Assembly (NCBI GenBank): GCA_023511535.1
Contig: JAIMBK010000028.1
Location: 1 to 38,858 of the forward strand
Direction: 5' to 3'
DNA: 38,858 nt
DNA from: Armatimonadota bacterium
GTDB lineage: Bacteria > Bacillota > Desulfotomaculia > Desulfotomaculales > Nap2-2B
Positions within the stretch are counted from its first letter, which is position 1. Every line of letters begins with the position of its first letter. The position numbers were made by a program, and so were the translations under genes. Under the pieces are notes generated by a model. It saw only the letters and a program-made list of their open reading frames with translations. It searched no databases and was not told where the DNA came from. Of the stretch, positions 14,918 through 22,454 are shown piece after piece.

Positions 14918-15216
14918 TCCCGCTCTCCCGCCCTCGCCAAAAGAACTCGCTGCCGGCACGTGGTTTTACGCTTTACCCGGTGAGCTGTACGCGTGTACTC
15001 TTTACCCGGTACCCTTTCACCGTTTCTCAGTAGGGGTTCTGAGCCCCTGAGCAGTTAACGGAGTCGCGCTTTGGCGGCGCGGCTACGGCCGGATATGGCA
15101 CCTCCGGCGGGGAAATGCCCTCAGCAGTTTGCCCTCCCGGCTACCCCGAAAACACTTTTTATGTTTTTAACGCGTATCCTTTTCTTTTGTGATTGCCGTA
15201 GTTGTCGTTACTCTAT
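14918..15216. other. Gene-free region with several short hairpins, function unknown
   Basis: No convincing gene on either strand. CTTTACCCGGT occurs twice (about 14971-14981 and 15001-15011). AGGGG and CCCCT pair around TTCTGAG at about 15032-15048, and ACGGCCGGATATGG followed by CCTCCGGCGGGG at about 15083-15105 could fold. I compared it by eye with common riboswitches (c-di-GMP-I, cobalamin, FMN, Moco) and found no match. Confidence 0.35.
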
Positions 15217-15684
15217 TTATTCTTCTTTGAGATCGGTGGTCCAGTTCGCTGCCTGGATGGCCGCGTCCAGTTCCCGGTAGGCCCTGGCCAGGGCGTCGGC
15301 CTCGCGCCGCCAGCGGGCGACATCCACCGTTGGCTGGAATTTGATTTCGGAACGGGTCAGCCGCCAGCCGTCCCGGTCGGGCGCGGCTGCGCCGGCCAGG
15401 TCCCTGGCCAGTTGGTGACGCAGCTTGAGCATATCCCGTTTCACGATGGCTTCCATGATGGTCTGCCCGTCCGGCAGCCTGGCCTGCAGGTTCGTCCGGT
15501 TAATGGCCGTTATAATTGCTTCCAGCCGCTGCACCAGCTTTTCAATTTCCGCCGCCAGTTCCTCCGGACGCTCGGCGGGCTGGTCCCCCTCCTGCACGCG
15601 GGCGTCCTTGACGGCCCGCTCTTTCAGGGCACCGATCTGTTCTTTTAAACTCTTGCGCTCCAGAAGCGCCTCGGCCAGTTTCAT
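15217..15684 (-). CDS. DIP1984 family protein
   Basis: A 155-residue helical, cytosolic protein whose whole length follows the DIP1984 (septicolysin-like) pattern: MKLAEALLERKSLKEQI, the EGD.PAE.PEEL region, INRTN (about residues 60-64), a second helix with RDMLKLRHQLARDL, then SEIKFQPTVDV and the ending IQAANWTTDL. The biochemical function of the family is not established. I start it at ATG 15684 because GGAGG lies 8 bp upstream; the ATG two codons earlier is too close to that site and a TTG lies before it. It has its own ECF-type promoter at 15710-15738, matching the one upstream of the sigma gene at 21.7 kb, so it may belong to an envelope-stress response. Confidence 0.85.
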   Translation of the reverse strand: MKLAEALLERKSLKEQIGALKERAVKDARVQEGDQPAERPEELAAEIEKLVQRLEAIITAINRTNLQARLPDGQTIMEAIVKRDMLKLRHQLARDLAGAAAPDRDGWRLTRSEIKFQPTVDVARWRREADALARAYRELDAAIQAANWTTDLKEE

Positions 15685-15702
15685 TTTCATCCCCTCCTTC
15701 AA

Positions 15703-15715
15703 CACTTAATTAGAC
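15703..15715. repeat. 13-bp direct repeat CACTTAATTAGAC (other copy 14831-14843)
   Basis: Covers the -10 element (TTAGAC, minus-strand GTCTAA) and the next bases of the DIP1984 promoter. The two copies are 872 bp apart and flank the DIP1984 gene and the hairpin-rich gap. Confidence 0.7.
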
Positions 15716-15738
15716 ACGGAGGAAGGGAAAAAAGTTCC
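15710..15738 (-). promoter_or_regulatory. ECF-type promoter of the DIP1984 gene (GGAACTT, 16 nt, GTCTAA)
   Basis: On the minus strand GGAACTT (15738-15732) is followed after exactly 16 bases by GTCTAA (15715-15710). This is the RpoE-like ECF pattern and matches, with the same spacing and the same extra T and GT next to the boxes, the site at 21604-21632 in front of the ECF sigma gene. The start would be near 15703, 19 bp before the gene's ATG. Confidence 0.6.
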
Positions 15739-15776
15739 TTTTTAAGCCTGTCCGGTGAAAGTGGGTATAAAAACCG

Positions 15777-17720
15777 TCAGGCCAGAATTTCTTTGAGCAG
15801 CGGGCGCAGCTCCACGGGGATGGCGGCGATTTTGCACTGGCGGTTGTTGAGCACGGCTTTGCCCACCATCACTAAGGCCCGGGACCAGAGCAGCCCCAGG
15901 GGGGAAGCAGGCTCCTCCTCTTCCCAGAAGAAACCGTCTCCGTCGGTGGTGCCGAACTTGCGGGTGACGGCGCTGATCCGGCTGAAGCCGCCCCGGGCGA
16001 GCAGAAACTTTAAAAGCTCCCGCTCCTCTTCACCCGCTTCTTGCACCGCTTTTTCCAGGTTTTCCCGCCGGGTTAAAAAGTTTTTTAACTGCTCTTCCTT
16101 TTCCCGGCGGTGCCGCGCGGGCGGAATGCCGTAAGCGGCAAGCGCCGCCTCCAGCCAGTTGACGGGCATGTTCTTGAGCCCCCGGGAAAGGGACGGGTCC
16201 GCGGGGAGCGGTTTCTCCTCGATTGCCTGGCGCTGGTGCTCCTCGAACAGCCGGCCAAGGGTTGCGGGGTAATCGGGGTCGCTCAGGGCCGCACTTGTTT
16301 CGTGCAGGGATATTTGGGCTTCCAGAACGGCCATCTTTTGCTTAAATTCCGCGCCCATTTCGGCGATGACGTCCCTTCCCAGGGACTTCAGCCTTTTGAA
16401 ATATTCTCCGGCTTCCTTAACCCGGCCCATCTGGAGCAGAAGAGCGGAATAATTGAAGATAACCGCCGGCTCGTCGGGGAGGAATTTCAGCATCATCTCC
16501 ATTAAAACGCGGGCCTGGTCCAGCTCGTTTTTCTCCCGCAGGTAATTGGCCAGGTTGATGACAGCCGGCGGGTAGAGCTTGCCTTCTTCAAAGTACAGCT
16601 CCTGGAGAACCGCGATGGCTTCGTCCAGCCTGCCCGCCTTGTGCAGTTCCCGGGCCCGGCCGACGGTTTCGTCCAGCTTCTCGTTCCGCTCCAGGATTAC
16701 GACGGTGTTCATCAGCCGCACCTCCCGCCTCTTTCCGTCTATGTACATGGGAATGGGCTCGCGTTCCTTGAAGACCCCTTTCTCCATCAGGGCCTGCGCG
16801 GCACCCATCTTGGCCTCCGGAGAAAACCCGGGGGAGTTCAGGATGCTCTGCCCCAGGGCCGTGCCCCACTCGCCCCCGTAGTAGACCAGGTTGTAGGCGG
16901 CCTGGTTGCTATTGGGGGAGGCGTTTTCTTCCAGGGCCTGGGTAAGAAAAAAGATGCGCAGGTACCCGTCCTCGAGGACCCGGTGGCGGGCTTCCGGCTT
17001 TTCGATTGCTTCTTTGAACATTGCCCCCTGTTTCTCCCGGGAAGGGAGATCGTAGCCCAGGGTAAAGGGCGGGACGACCCCCCTTTCCAGCAGAAAAGCT
17101 GTTTTTTGCAGGTCGGCGAAGATCCTGTTCTCGGCGGTAATGGACGCCCACAGGCCGGCCGCTCTTTTGTAGCGGCCCAGGTTGAAGCAGGCTACCGCCG
17201 CCAGGTGCCTGTTCTCCCAGCGGACGTGCGCGGATTCCCACCGGCGGTACAGTTCAAAGACCTGCCGGTGGTCCTGCAGGTCGGCGGCCGCCTGCATGAT
17301 CGCGACGGTGTATTCTAAAAAAGTGGTCAGTTCCGGGCGCGGCAGGAAGCGGCGCAGATGGGCCAATCCTTCTTCGAAACTGCGCACGGCCTGGTTCAGG
17401 TGCCGGCGGGCGGCCTCGGTGTCCCCCAGGGCGCGGCAGATCCGGGAGGCCAGGGCGTAAGTATACGGGTTCACCCTGGCGTTGATCGTCCCGGGGCCTT
17501 CTTTTTCGGCCTCCTTCAGAACCGGCTCCAGAAAATCTAAAGCCCGCCGGGGGTCTCCGCCCAAAAAAATCGCCGTGGCCAGGTTGTTGCGGGTGGGGGC
17601 GTCGTCCACCGCGGCCAGGGCTTCGGCGTAAAGTTTTTCCGCCTTCCGGAAGTTTCCTTTGGCCATGTATTTTTTCCCTTCGTCCACCAGTTCGGCGGCG
17701 CTTTTTCCGTTCTTTTTCAT
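15777..17720 (-). CDS. Tetratricopeptide-repeat (TPR) protein of unknown role
   Basis: A 647-residue soluble protein built largely of TPR-type helix pairs, for example AAELVDEGKKYMAKGNFRKA near the N-terminus and RARELHKAGRLDEAIAVLQEL and AREYFKRL-like repeats in the middle (about residues 380-470). No signal peptide or catalytic motif. The C-terminal 150 residues (from about MPVNWLEAALAAYGIPPARH) form a separate helical domain found with no name I know. A longer reading starts at 17759, but its ATG has no ribosome site; AAGGAGG at about 17731-17737 sets ATG 17720, with a rather long spacing of 12. It is probably a scaffold for protein contacts. Part of it (16693-16773) and its start region are duplicated at 13602-13729. 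Confidence 0.8.
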   Translation of the reverse strand: MKKNGKSAAELVDEGKKYMAKGNFRKAEKLYAEALAAVDDAPTRNNLATAIFLGGDPRRALDFLEPVLKEAEKEGPGTINARVNPYTYALASRICRALGDTEAARRHLNQAVRSFEEGLAHLRRFLPRPELTTFLEYTVAIMQAAADLQDHRQVFELYRRWESAHVRWENRHLAAVACFNLGRYKRAAGLWASITAENRIFADLQKTAFLLERGVVPPFTLGYDLPSREKQGAMFKEAIEKPEARHRVLEDGYLRIFFLTQALEENASPNSNQAAYNLVYYGGEWGTALGQSILNSPGFSPEAKMGAAQALMEKGVFKEREPIPMYIDGKRREVRLMNTVVILERNEKLDETVGRARELHKAGRLDEAIAVLQELYFEEGKLYPPAVINLANYLREKNELDQARVLMEMMLKFLPDEPAVIFNYSALLLQMGRVKEAGEYFKRLKSLGRDVIAEMGAEFKQKMAVLEAQISLHETSAALSDPDYPATLGRLFEEHQRQAIEEKPLPADPSLSRGLKNMPVNWLEAALAAYGIPPARHRREKEEQLKNFLTRRENLEKAVQEAGEEERELLKFLLARGGFSRISAVTRKFGTTDGDGFFWEEEEPASPLGLLWSRALVMVGKAVLNNRQCKIAAIPVELRPLLKEILA

Positions 17721-17800
17721 CCCCGGTTGCGGCCTCCTTTTTTGAAGTCGATCTTTCATTATTTTTCTTTTAAACGCAGCGGTTTTCCTTCTTTAAAAAA

Positions 17801-19360
17801 TTACCTTTTCGTGACCGTGATTTCCAGCACCCGCTCGTCCTCAATCTCGTCCGGGAGGGGGTCCAGGTAAGTGATCTGTACGCGGTCGCCCTCTTCGATG
17901 CCTCCGGCTTTTTTGCCGTCTTTGTCTACGATGCGGGCCCGGTCCCAGTAGTGGAACCACTCCGGCCACTTCATTTTGTCGCCGCGGCGGGCCAGGCGCA
18001 AAGTTTTCCCCGTTATACTTTCCACGGTTCCGGAGATCTTTTTGACGTCCAGAATCGTAACCTTCGTTACTTCGCCGCCGGTCAGGGCCGCTTCCACGAA
18101 GGTTCCCGGGCGCAGGGACAAAAACCCCTGCCGGTTGCTTTTCCCTTCCACCACGGCGGACCAGGCCAGGGGCAAAGTTCTGTCCGCGCAGTCCAGGTCG
18201 ACGATCTGCAGCAGGTTATCCTCGCCCAGGATGACGGATTTCACGGTGCCGGTGAGTTTTTCGGAGGGAGGCTGGATGTTCCGGCGTTCAAATATATTGA
18301 TATAGCAGGCTTGTTTTTTATTATCCAGAATCATTTCCACGCGGTGGTTGACCGCCCGGAAAAGCTCGCTCTCCTGCCCCCGGGAAAAGCACTTCAGGCC
18401 GGGAGCGGGTCTGATTTTCCGCACCCCCTCTAAGGTGGTGAATTCTATTTCCTGGCTGCCGCCGTGCGCCTGCTTGATTCCCGAGATCCACCCCGTCAAC
18501 CGCCGGTCGGGAGGAACCTTCACCCAGTTTTCGTCCAGCAGGCGGGAAAGGATCCCGGCCGTTTCGCCCCGGCGCAGACCCTGGTTGGGGCGAAAGCTGC
18601 CGTCCGGGTAACCGGACATGACGCCGGCCCGGGCGGCGGCCTGGATATAGGGGGCGTAAAAGGGCGGGGCCTGCTCGAGATCGGTGAAAAGAAAGCCGTT
18701 TCCGCTTGCTGCTGCATTTCCGCCCGCCGTCACGTTCTCTCCGGTTGTTGTTGCTCCGGTGCTTGTGTCCGCCTCCGCTTCTGTGCGCGTGCCGATGCCA
18801 GTACTTGACTTTGCGTCCGGGACAACCGGCAGCTGCAGGGCGCGGCTTAAGAAAGCGGCCATTTCGGCGCGGGTGATTGCGGCATTTGGTGCAAAGGAAG
18901 CAAGCAGGGGCGGCGGGAGAAATTCCTTTTCGACGGCCAGGCGCAGGTATTCTTCCCCCCAGGGGACGGCGGGAATTTGCTCCTGACCGGGTCTGGTGCC
19001 GGAGGAGGACCCGGATCCCGGATAATTCCGGGCGGTTCTTGCTTCGGCAAATCCCCCGGCGCGCATGACCAGCGTCACGGCTTCCAGCTGCGTCACCGGC
19101 TGTTCGGGCCGGAAGGTTCCGTCCGGGTAACCAACGAAAAGATCCAGCGCGGCCAGCCGGTAAACGGTGCTTTTCGCCCAGTGGTTTTCCAGGTCGTCAA
19201 AGCACCGTCCCTGGGCCGGGGCACCCGCCTGGGTCAGGGCGGGAAAAGCCCCGGGAAGGAAAAGCGAAAGGTTTAGCGGCGGGAGAAGGAGGAAAAAAAG
19301 GATGAAAGAAGACAAAAACCTCCTCAAAAACCTCCGGTTAAACAAAAGGATTTCCCCCAA
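17801..19360 (-). CDS. Secreted protein with three S-layer homology (SLH) domains
   Basis: An envelope protein held to the cell wall by SLH domains, which in Firmicutes bind pyruvylated secondary polysaccharide. Residues about 12-45 are a signal peptide (RRFLRRFLSSFILFFLLL then ALTQAGA). SLH units: FDDLENHWAKSTVYRLAALDLFVGYPDGTFRPEQPVT (about 54-90), a second over about 115-175, and a third with PPFYAPYIQAAARAGVMSGYPDGSFRPNQGL (about 228-260). The remaining 220 residues form beta-rich modules (FTTLEGVRKIRPAPGL, then GTVESITGKTLRL, ending VLEITVTKR) of the type seen in other SLH proteins of this group; I cannot assign an enzyme activity. The TTG start at 19360 has no clear ribosome site and a start a few codons later is possible. 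It follows the beta-propeller gene in the same direction. Confidence 0.85.
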   Translation of the reverse strand: MGEILLFNRRFLRRFLSSFILFFLLLPPLNLSLFLPGAFPALTQAGAPAQGRCFDDLENHWAKSTVYRLAALDLFVGYPDGTFRPEQPVTQLEAVTLVMRAGGFAEARTARNYPGSGSSSGTRPGQEQIPAVPWGEEYLRLAVEKEFLPPPLLASFAPNAAITRAEMAAFLSRALQLPVVPDAKSSTGIGTRTEAEADTSTGATTTGENVTAGGNAAASGNGFLFTDLEQAPPFYAPYIQAAARAGVMSGYPDGSFRPNQGLRRGETAGILSRLLDENWVKVPPDRRLTGWISGIKQAHGGSQEIEFTTLEGVRKIRPAPGLKCFSRGQESELFRAVNHRVEMILDNKKQACYINIFERRNIQPPSEKLTGTVKSVILGEDNLLQIVDLDCADRTLPLAWSAVVEGKSNRQGFLSLRPGTFVEAALTGGEVTKVTILDVKKISGTVESITGKTLRLARRGDKMKWPEWFHYWDRARIVDKDGKKAGGIEEGDRVQITYLDPLPDEIEDERVLEITVTKR

Positions 19361-19501
19361 TTTTTAACTTGCACTTCCCCTTTTTTCTAAGCACTGTTTT
19401 CCGGCCGTCCGGATTAAGGTCGGGCGGTCCATGCCTCCGGCGCCGGGCTTCCCGGGTAACCGGGAACTTTCAGGGATTTTCAGGGACTTTCTGATAATGC
19501 C
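19361..19501. other. Intergenic region between the SLH and beta-propeller genes
   Basis: About 140 bp. CCCGGGTAACCGGG at about 19448-19461 and the imperfect repeat TCAGGGATTTTCAGGGACTT downstream could form weak hairpins. I see no terminator-like T tail and no promoter that I would defend. Confidence 0.3.
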
Positions 19502-20971
19502 TTACTCTTTTATTTTCCAGCTATCTTTTATCTTATATATGGTGCCCTTGTTTGTGGTTACGTACAGGTGGCCGTCGGGGCCCACGAGGGGTGCGCGCTC
19601 GATGGCGCCGTCCAGCACCCGCTCCCAGATCATCCGGCCGGCGGCGCTGACGGCAAAGAGGCGCCCGTCGCTGCCGCCGGCGTAAATCCGCCCGCCGGCT
19701 TCGTCTGCAGCAGGGGGCGAAACCACGTTTAAAAGCGGTAAAGCCCACTTTTCTTCACCGTTGACGGTATTGACGGCGTAGAGCCGTTTCCCGGCGCAAA
19801 AGTAAAGTGTTCCGCCGGCGGCCAGAGCCGGGGCGCTGAGATCGTTGAAAGGCAGGGAACAGGTCCACAGCAGCCGGCCATCCTTGCTCCCGCCTTCGCC
19901 TTCGCCCTCGCCTTCGCCTTCGCCCACGCCCTCGTTGCTGCCTCCGCTCCCGTTATCGTTTCCGCTCCCGTTATCGTTTCCGTCCCCAGTCCCGTTCCCA
20001 TTCCCATTTCCGTTTCCGCCCCTGCTGCCGTTCTTGCTGCTCCGGAAGGCGAAGGCGTATATCTTTCCCTTATTGAAGCGGTCCACCTTCGCCGGGTTCA
20101 CAACGGCAATCAGCAGTTCGTCTTTGCCCGCAGCAGTACCGGTAATCAGGTGGCAGTCCTTGATCTCCCCCAGCCAATAGCGCCAGAGAATATCCCCCTT
20201 TTCGTTTACCGCTGCCAGCCGGTAACCCTCCCGTTTTTTTCCGTAAACCACGAAAACCGTCCGGGAATTGCTGGCGCAGGCCAGAATTTCCCGGTCCCGG
20301 ACGGGCCTGGTGGCGTACAGGTCGCCGGCATCCCATTGCAGCAATGACCAGCGGTAATGACCCTGGACGTCTACGGCGTAAAGTCCCGTGGGTAAAGGTA
20401 AATAGAGCAGGTTGCCCGGTCCCCTGGCCAGCAAAGGCGCTTTGGCGCTTCCCGAACCTCCGCCCCCGCCGCCCTGGTAAACATTAAAGCTCCAGCCGGC
20501 GGCGCCGTTTAGTTTGATTTCCCGGATTGTCGCCCGGCCGGGCAAAAAGATAGAGCCGTTGCCGGCAAAGACAGGCTGGCCCGGCTTGCCTCCGGCCGGA
20601 CCGGGCGCTTCCCAGATTTGTTTGCCGCTGCTGTCGATGGCGACCAGCTTGTTACCCGCGACCAGGTGCAGGTTTCCGTTCGGACCCGTCAGCAGATCCG
20701 CCGCCAGGCGCCCCAGCCCTGTCAATTTCCACATAATTTGTCCCGGCTGCCCCGCTTCCGTGCCGGCCGGAGGAACCTCCAGCCTGGGCGCGGCAAAGGC
20801 CGGCGCGGCATCCGGCCAGGTGCCGGGAAGCGCCGCTAAAAAAAGCGCAAAGATGCCGAGCTCCAAAAGGGACAGGCAGGACTTGCGGAGCGCACCGGCG
20901 ATCGTGCCGGCGGTAGCGGGAAGCTTAAAAGGGCGGGTGAAAAAAACCCGCTGCAGATCAAAACGGTGCAT
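19502..20971 (-). CDS. Exported PQQ-type beta-propeller repeat protein
   Basis: An extracellular or membrane-anchored protein with an eight-bladed-propeller style repeat of the quinoprotein/BamB type: repeating units such as LVAGNKLVAIDSSGKQIWEA, LYAVDVQGHYRWSL, LYAVNTVNGEEKWALPL and RLFAVSAAGRMIWERVL, each with the strand-turn and Trp. There is no sign of a complete quinoprotein active site, so binding rather than catalysis is likely. An N-terminal hydrophobic segment LELGIFALFLAALPG with an A-x-A site (AFAAP) is a signal peptide. Between two blades sits a low-complexity stretch of Gly-Asn then Gly-Glu repeats (about residues 315-360). The start ATG 20971 has GCGAGG 7 bp upstream; GTG 20986 in the same frame has no such site. 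It is probably cell-surface, like its SLH neighbour. Confidence 0.8.
   Translation of the reverse strand: MHRFDLQRVFFTRPFKLPATAGTIAGALRKSCLSLLELGIFALFLAALPGTWPDAAPAFAAPRLEVPPAGTEAGQPGQIMWKLTGLGRLAADLLTGPNGNLHLVAGNKLVAIDSSGKQIWEAPGPAGGKPGQPVFAGNGSIFLPGRATIREIKLNGAAGWSFNVYQGGGGGGSGSAKAPLLARGPGNLLYLPLPTGLYAVDVQGHYRWSLLQWDAGDLYATRPVRDREILACASNSRTVFVVYGKKREGYRLAAVNEKGDILWRYWLGEIKDCHLITGTAAGKDELLIAVVNPAKVDRFNKGKIYAFAFRSSKNGSRGGNGNGNGNGTGDGNDNGSGNDNGSGGSNEGVGEGEGEGEGEGGSKDGRLLWTCSLPFNDLSAPALAAGGTLYFCAGKRLYAVNTVNGEEKWALPLLNVVSPPAADEAGGRIYAGGSDGRLFAVSAAGRMIWERVLDGAIERAPLVGPDGHLYVTTNKGTIYKIKDSWKIKE
19885..20034. repeat. Low-complexity coding repeat (Gly-Asn and Gly-Glu codons)
   Basis: Within the propeller gene, repeated GCCTTCGCC and CCGTTATCGTTTC units (plus-strand view) encode alternating GEGEGE and GNGNGN/GSGNDN residues. 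This is a flexible linker between blades and a likely site of length variation by slippage. Confidence 0.85.
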
Positions 20972-21014
20972 ATAAAAACCTCGCACCCCATCTTATCATT
21001 TCATGTTTTTTTCG

Positions 21015-21051
21015 TTAAATATTTATTCGGTATCTTCCGGAATAAATTTAA
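21015..21051. repeat. Imperfect inverted repeat upstream of the propeller gene
   Basis: TTAAATATTTATTCGG (21015-21030) and CCGGAATAAATTTAA (21037-21051) pair with one bulge around TATCTT. It lies about 45 bp upstream of the start of the minus-strand propeller gene, where it could be an operator or a transcript hairpin. Confidence 0.45.
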
Positions 21052-21119
21052 CCAAAAATAAAAGCGGCCCCCCTGGAGGAGCCGGAATTACCCTGAATTA
21101 TTTAATATTCTCTGGTTAC

Positions 21120-21380
21120 CCCTGTTTCTCTTTGCTTAGTTTCTCTTTGCTTAGTTTTCTTATATGCCCCTGTTTTTCTATACCTCATATATCTTTTACG
21201 CCTTTATGCATCTGTTCTACGCCTTTATGCACTCTGTTCCTTTTGTACCTTTACGCCTTCTTTGTTACCTTAGTGCCTCTTTTTCTTTGTCCCTCTGTCC
21301 CTTTGTCCCTCAGTGCCTTTGTGCCTTTCTACCCTTTGTGCCTTTTTGCCTTGTCCCTCTGTGCCTTCCTATTCAGTTTT
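21120..21380. repeat. Degenerate CTTTGTGCC-type repeat region
   Basis: A C/T-rich run made of near-repeats of CTTTGTNCCT, with exact doublets TTTCTCTTTGCTTAG (about 21123-21152) and TACGCCTTTATGCA (about 21189-21202 and 21217-21230). Similar wording on one strand or the other occurs at 28950-28998, 34371-34433 and 35355-35475. No gene is present. Confidence 0.65.
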
Positions 21381-21603
21381 CCACCCTTTGGCTTCGTAGT
21401 ACCACTGCGTATTGCCGTTTTCATCTTTGTAACTGTGCCACTCGCCTTCCCGGGTTTACTATAAGTTTTGCAAGGGCTAAAATCAAGGCGTAAATAGTGG
21501 ATCAGCTGGAAAATAAATCAACGGCTTGTTAATTGAACTGATCCCTGTTAAAATGAAATTAAACCCATTGTAGCGATCCCGCCGGAATATTCTCCTTTCA
21601 GGT

Positions 21604-21632
21604 GGAACTTTCCCCGGCTTTTTTGTGTCTAA
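21604..21632 (+). promoter_or_regulatory. ECF-type promoter upstream of the ECF sigma gene (GGAACTT, 16 nt, GTCTAA)
   Basis: GGAACTT at 21604-21610 and GTCTAA at 21627-21632, the RpoE-like ECF layout. The same pair with the same spacer lies before the DIP1984 gene (15710-15738). It is followed by a 12-bp repeat AAGAGGCAGTAT at 21638-21649 and 21652-21663. The sigma factor encoded downstream probably uses it on its own gene. Confidence 0.6.
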
Positions 21633-21711
21633 CAAGTAAGAGGCAGTATTTAAGAGGCAGTATGTAAAGAATGGGTGGAGATTTCCGGCGTCACCAGGAG
21701 TGTCTTCCTAC

Positions 21712-22374
21712 GTGGATGCCGTTGAAGTTCTCATTAAAAAATCACAGAACGACGATCTGGCTGCCTTCGAACAGCTGGTCGGCCTTTACCAGAACCGCGT
21801 TTATTCGCTCAGCTACCAGCTGGCGGGGAACCACGCCGACGCCCAGGATCTGGCCCAGGAGGTTTTTATCAAGGCCTACCTGGCAATTAAAGGTTTTCGC
21901 CGGGAGGCGGACTTTGGCACCTGGCTGCACCGGATCACCGTTAACCTGTGGCTGAATCTTAAGCGCAAGCAGAATACCGTCCCGCTCGTTTCCCTGGATG
22001 AACCGGTGCAAACCCCGGAAGGCGAGGTATACCGGGAGGTGGCGGCAGCCGGCGGAAACCCGGAACAGTACGTGGAGGACCGCGAATTCGGCGACTGCGT
22101 CCGGGCGGCTTTGGATGAACTGTCCGCGGACCACAGAGCCGCGTTGATTTTAAGAGATATTGAGGGTTATTCCTACGAAGAAATGGCCGCCATCTTGAAC
22201 TGTTCGCTGGGGACGGTGAAGTCCCGGTTGAACCGGGCGCGGCAGCTGTTAAGGCAAAAAGTGGAGCTGATCGTCCGGGAGGCGGAAGATGAACCGCGGG
22301 CGGGAGCAGGAGCAGGGGTGCAGGTGAAGGCGAAAGGGAAGGAACGCCGGGGATATTCGAAAGCAGGCAAATAA
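21712..22374 (+). CDS. ECF (extracytoplasmic function) sigma-70 factor
   Basis: Directs RNA polymerase to a small set of stress or envelope promoters. Region 2: AFEQLVGLYQNRVYSLSYQL then DAQDLAQEVFIKAYLAIKGF (about residues 18-65), including the -10-binding segment FRREADFGTWLHRITVNLWL. Region 4: DELSADHRAALILRD then GYSYEEMAAILNCSLGTVKSRLNRARQLL (about 140-190), a helix-turn-helix that reads the -35 box. Residues 200-220 form a Gly/Lys-rich tail. GTG 21712 lies 12 bp after AGGAG (21695-21699); GTG 21700 is in the same frame but overlaps that site, so I prefer 21712 and give 21700 as the alternative. The anti-sigma gene follows 80 bp later. Its target pattern is probably the promoter at 21604-21632 and 15710-15738. 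Confidence 0.9.
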   Translation: MDAVEVLIKKSQNDDLAAFEQLVGLYQNRVYSLSYQLAGNHADAQDLAQEVFIKAYLAIKGFRREADFGTWLHRITVNLWLNLKRKQNTVPLVSLDEPVQTPEGEVYREVAAAGGNPEQYVEDREFGDCVRAALDELSADHRAALILRDIEGYSYEEMAAILNCSLGTVKSRLNRARQLLRQKVELIVREAEDEPRAGAGAGVQVKAKGKERRGYSKAGK

Positions 22375-22454
22375 TCAAGGGATAAAGCGTCAGGGATAAG
22401 CCAGGGATAAAACCAGGGGTAATTCCCGGGGCCGGCAAAAAGAAGGTGAGGCAG

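Larger units (their letters stand above)
20972..21603. other. Long intergenic region between the propeller gene and the ECF sigma gene
   Basis: About 630 bp between divergently read genes. It holds an A/T-rich imperfect hairpin (21015-21051), a pyrimidine-rich degenerate repeat region (about 21120-21380), and the ECF-type promoter just beyond its right end. The long plus-strand frame through 21003-21464 is only the result of the skewed composition. Confidence 0.6.

Noticed and set aside
21003..21464. A 153-codon plus-strand frame
   Set aside because: It encodes only Leu/Phe/Ser/Cys-rich sequence, the outcome of the C/T-rich repeat.
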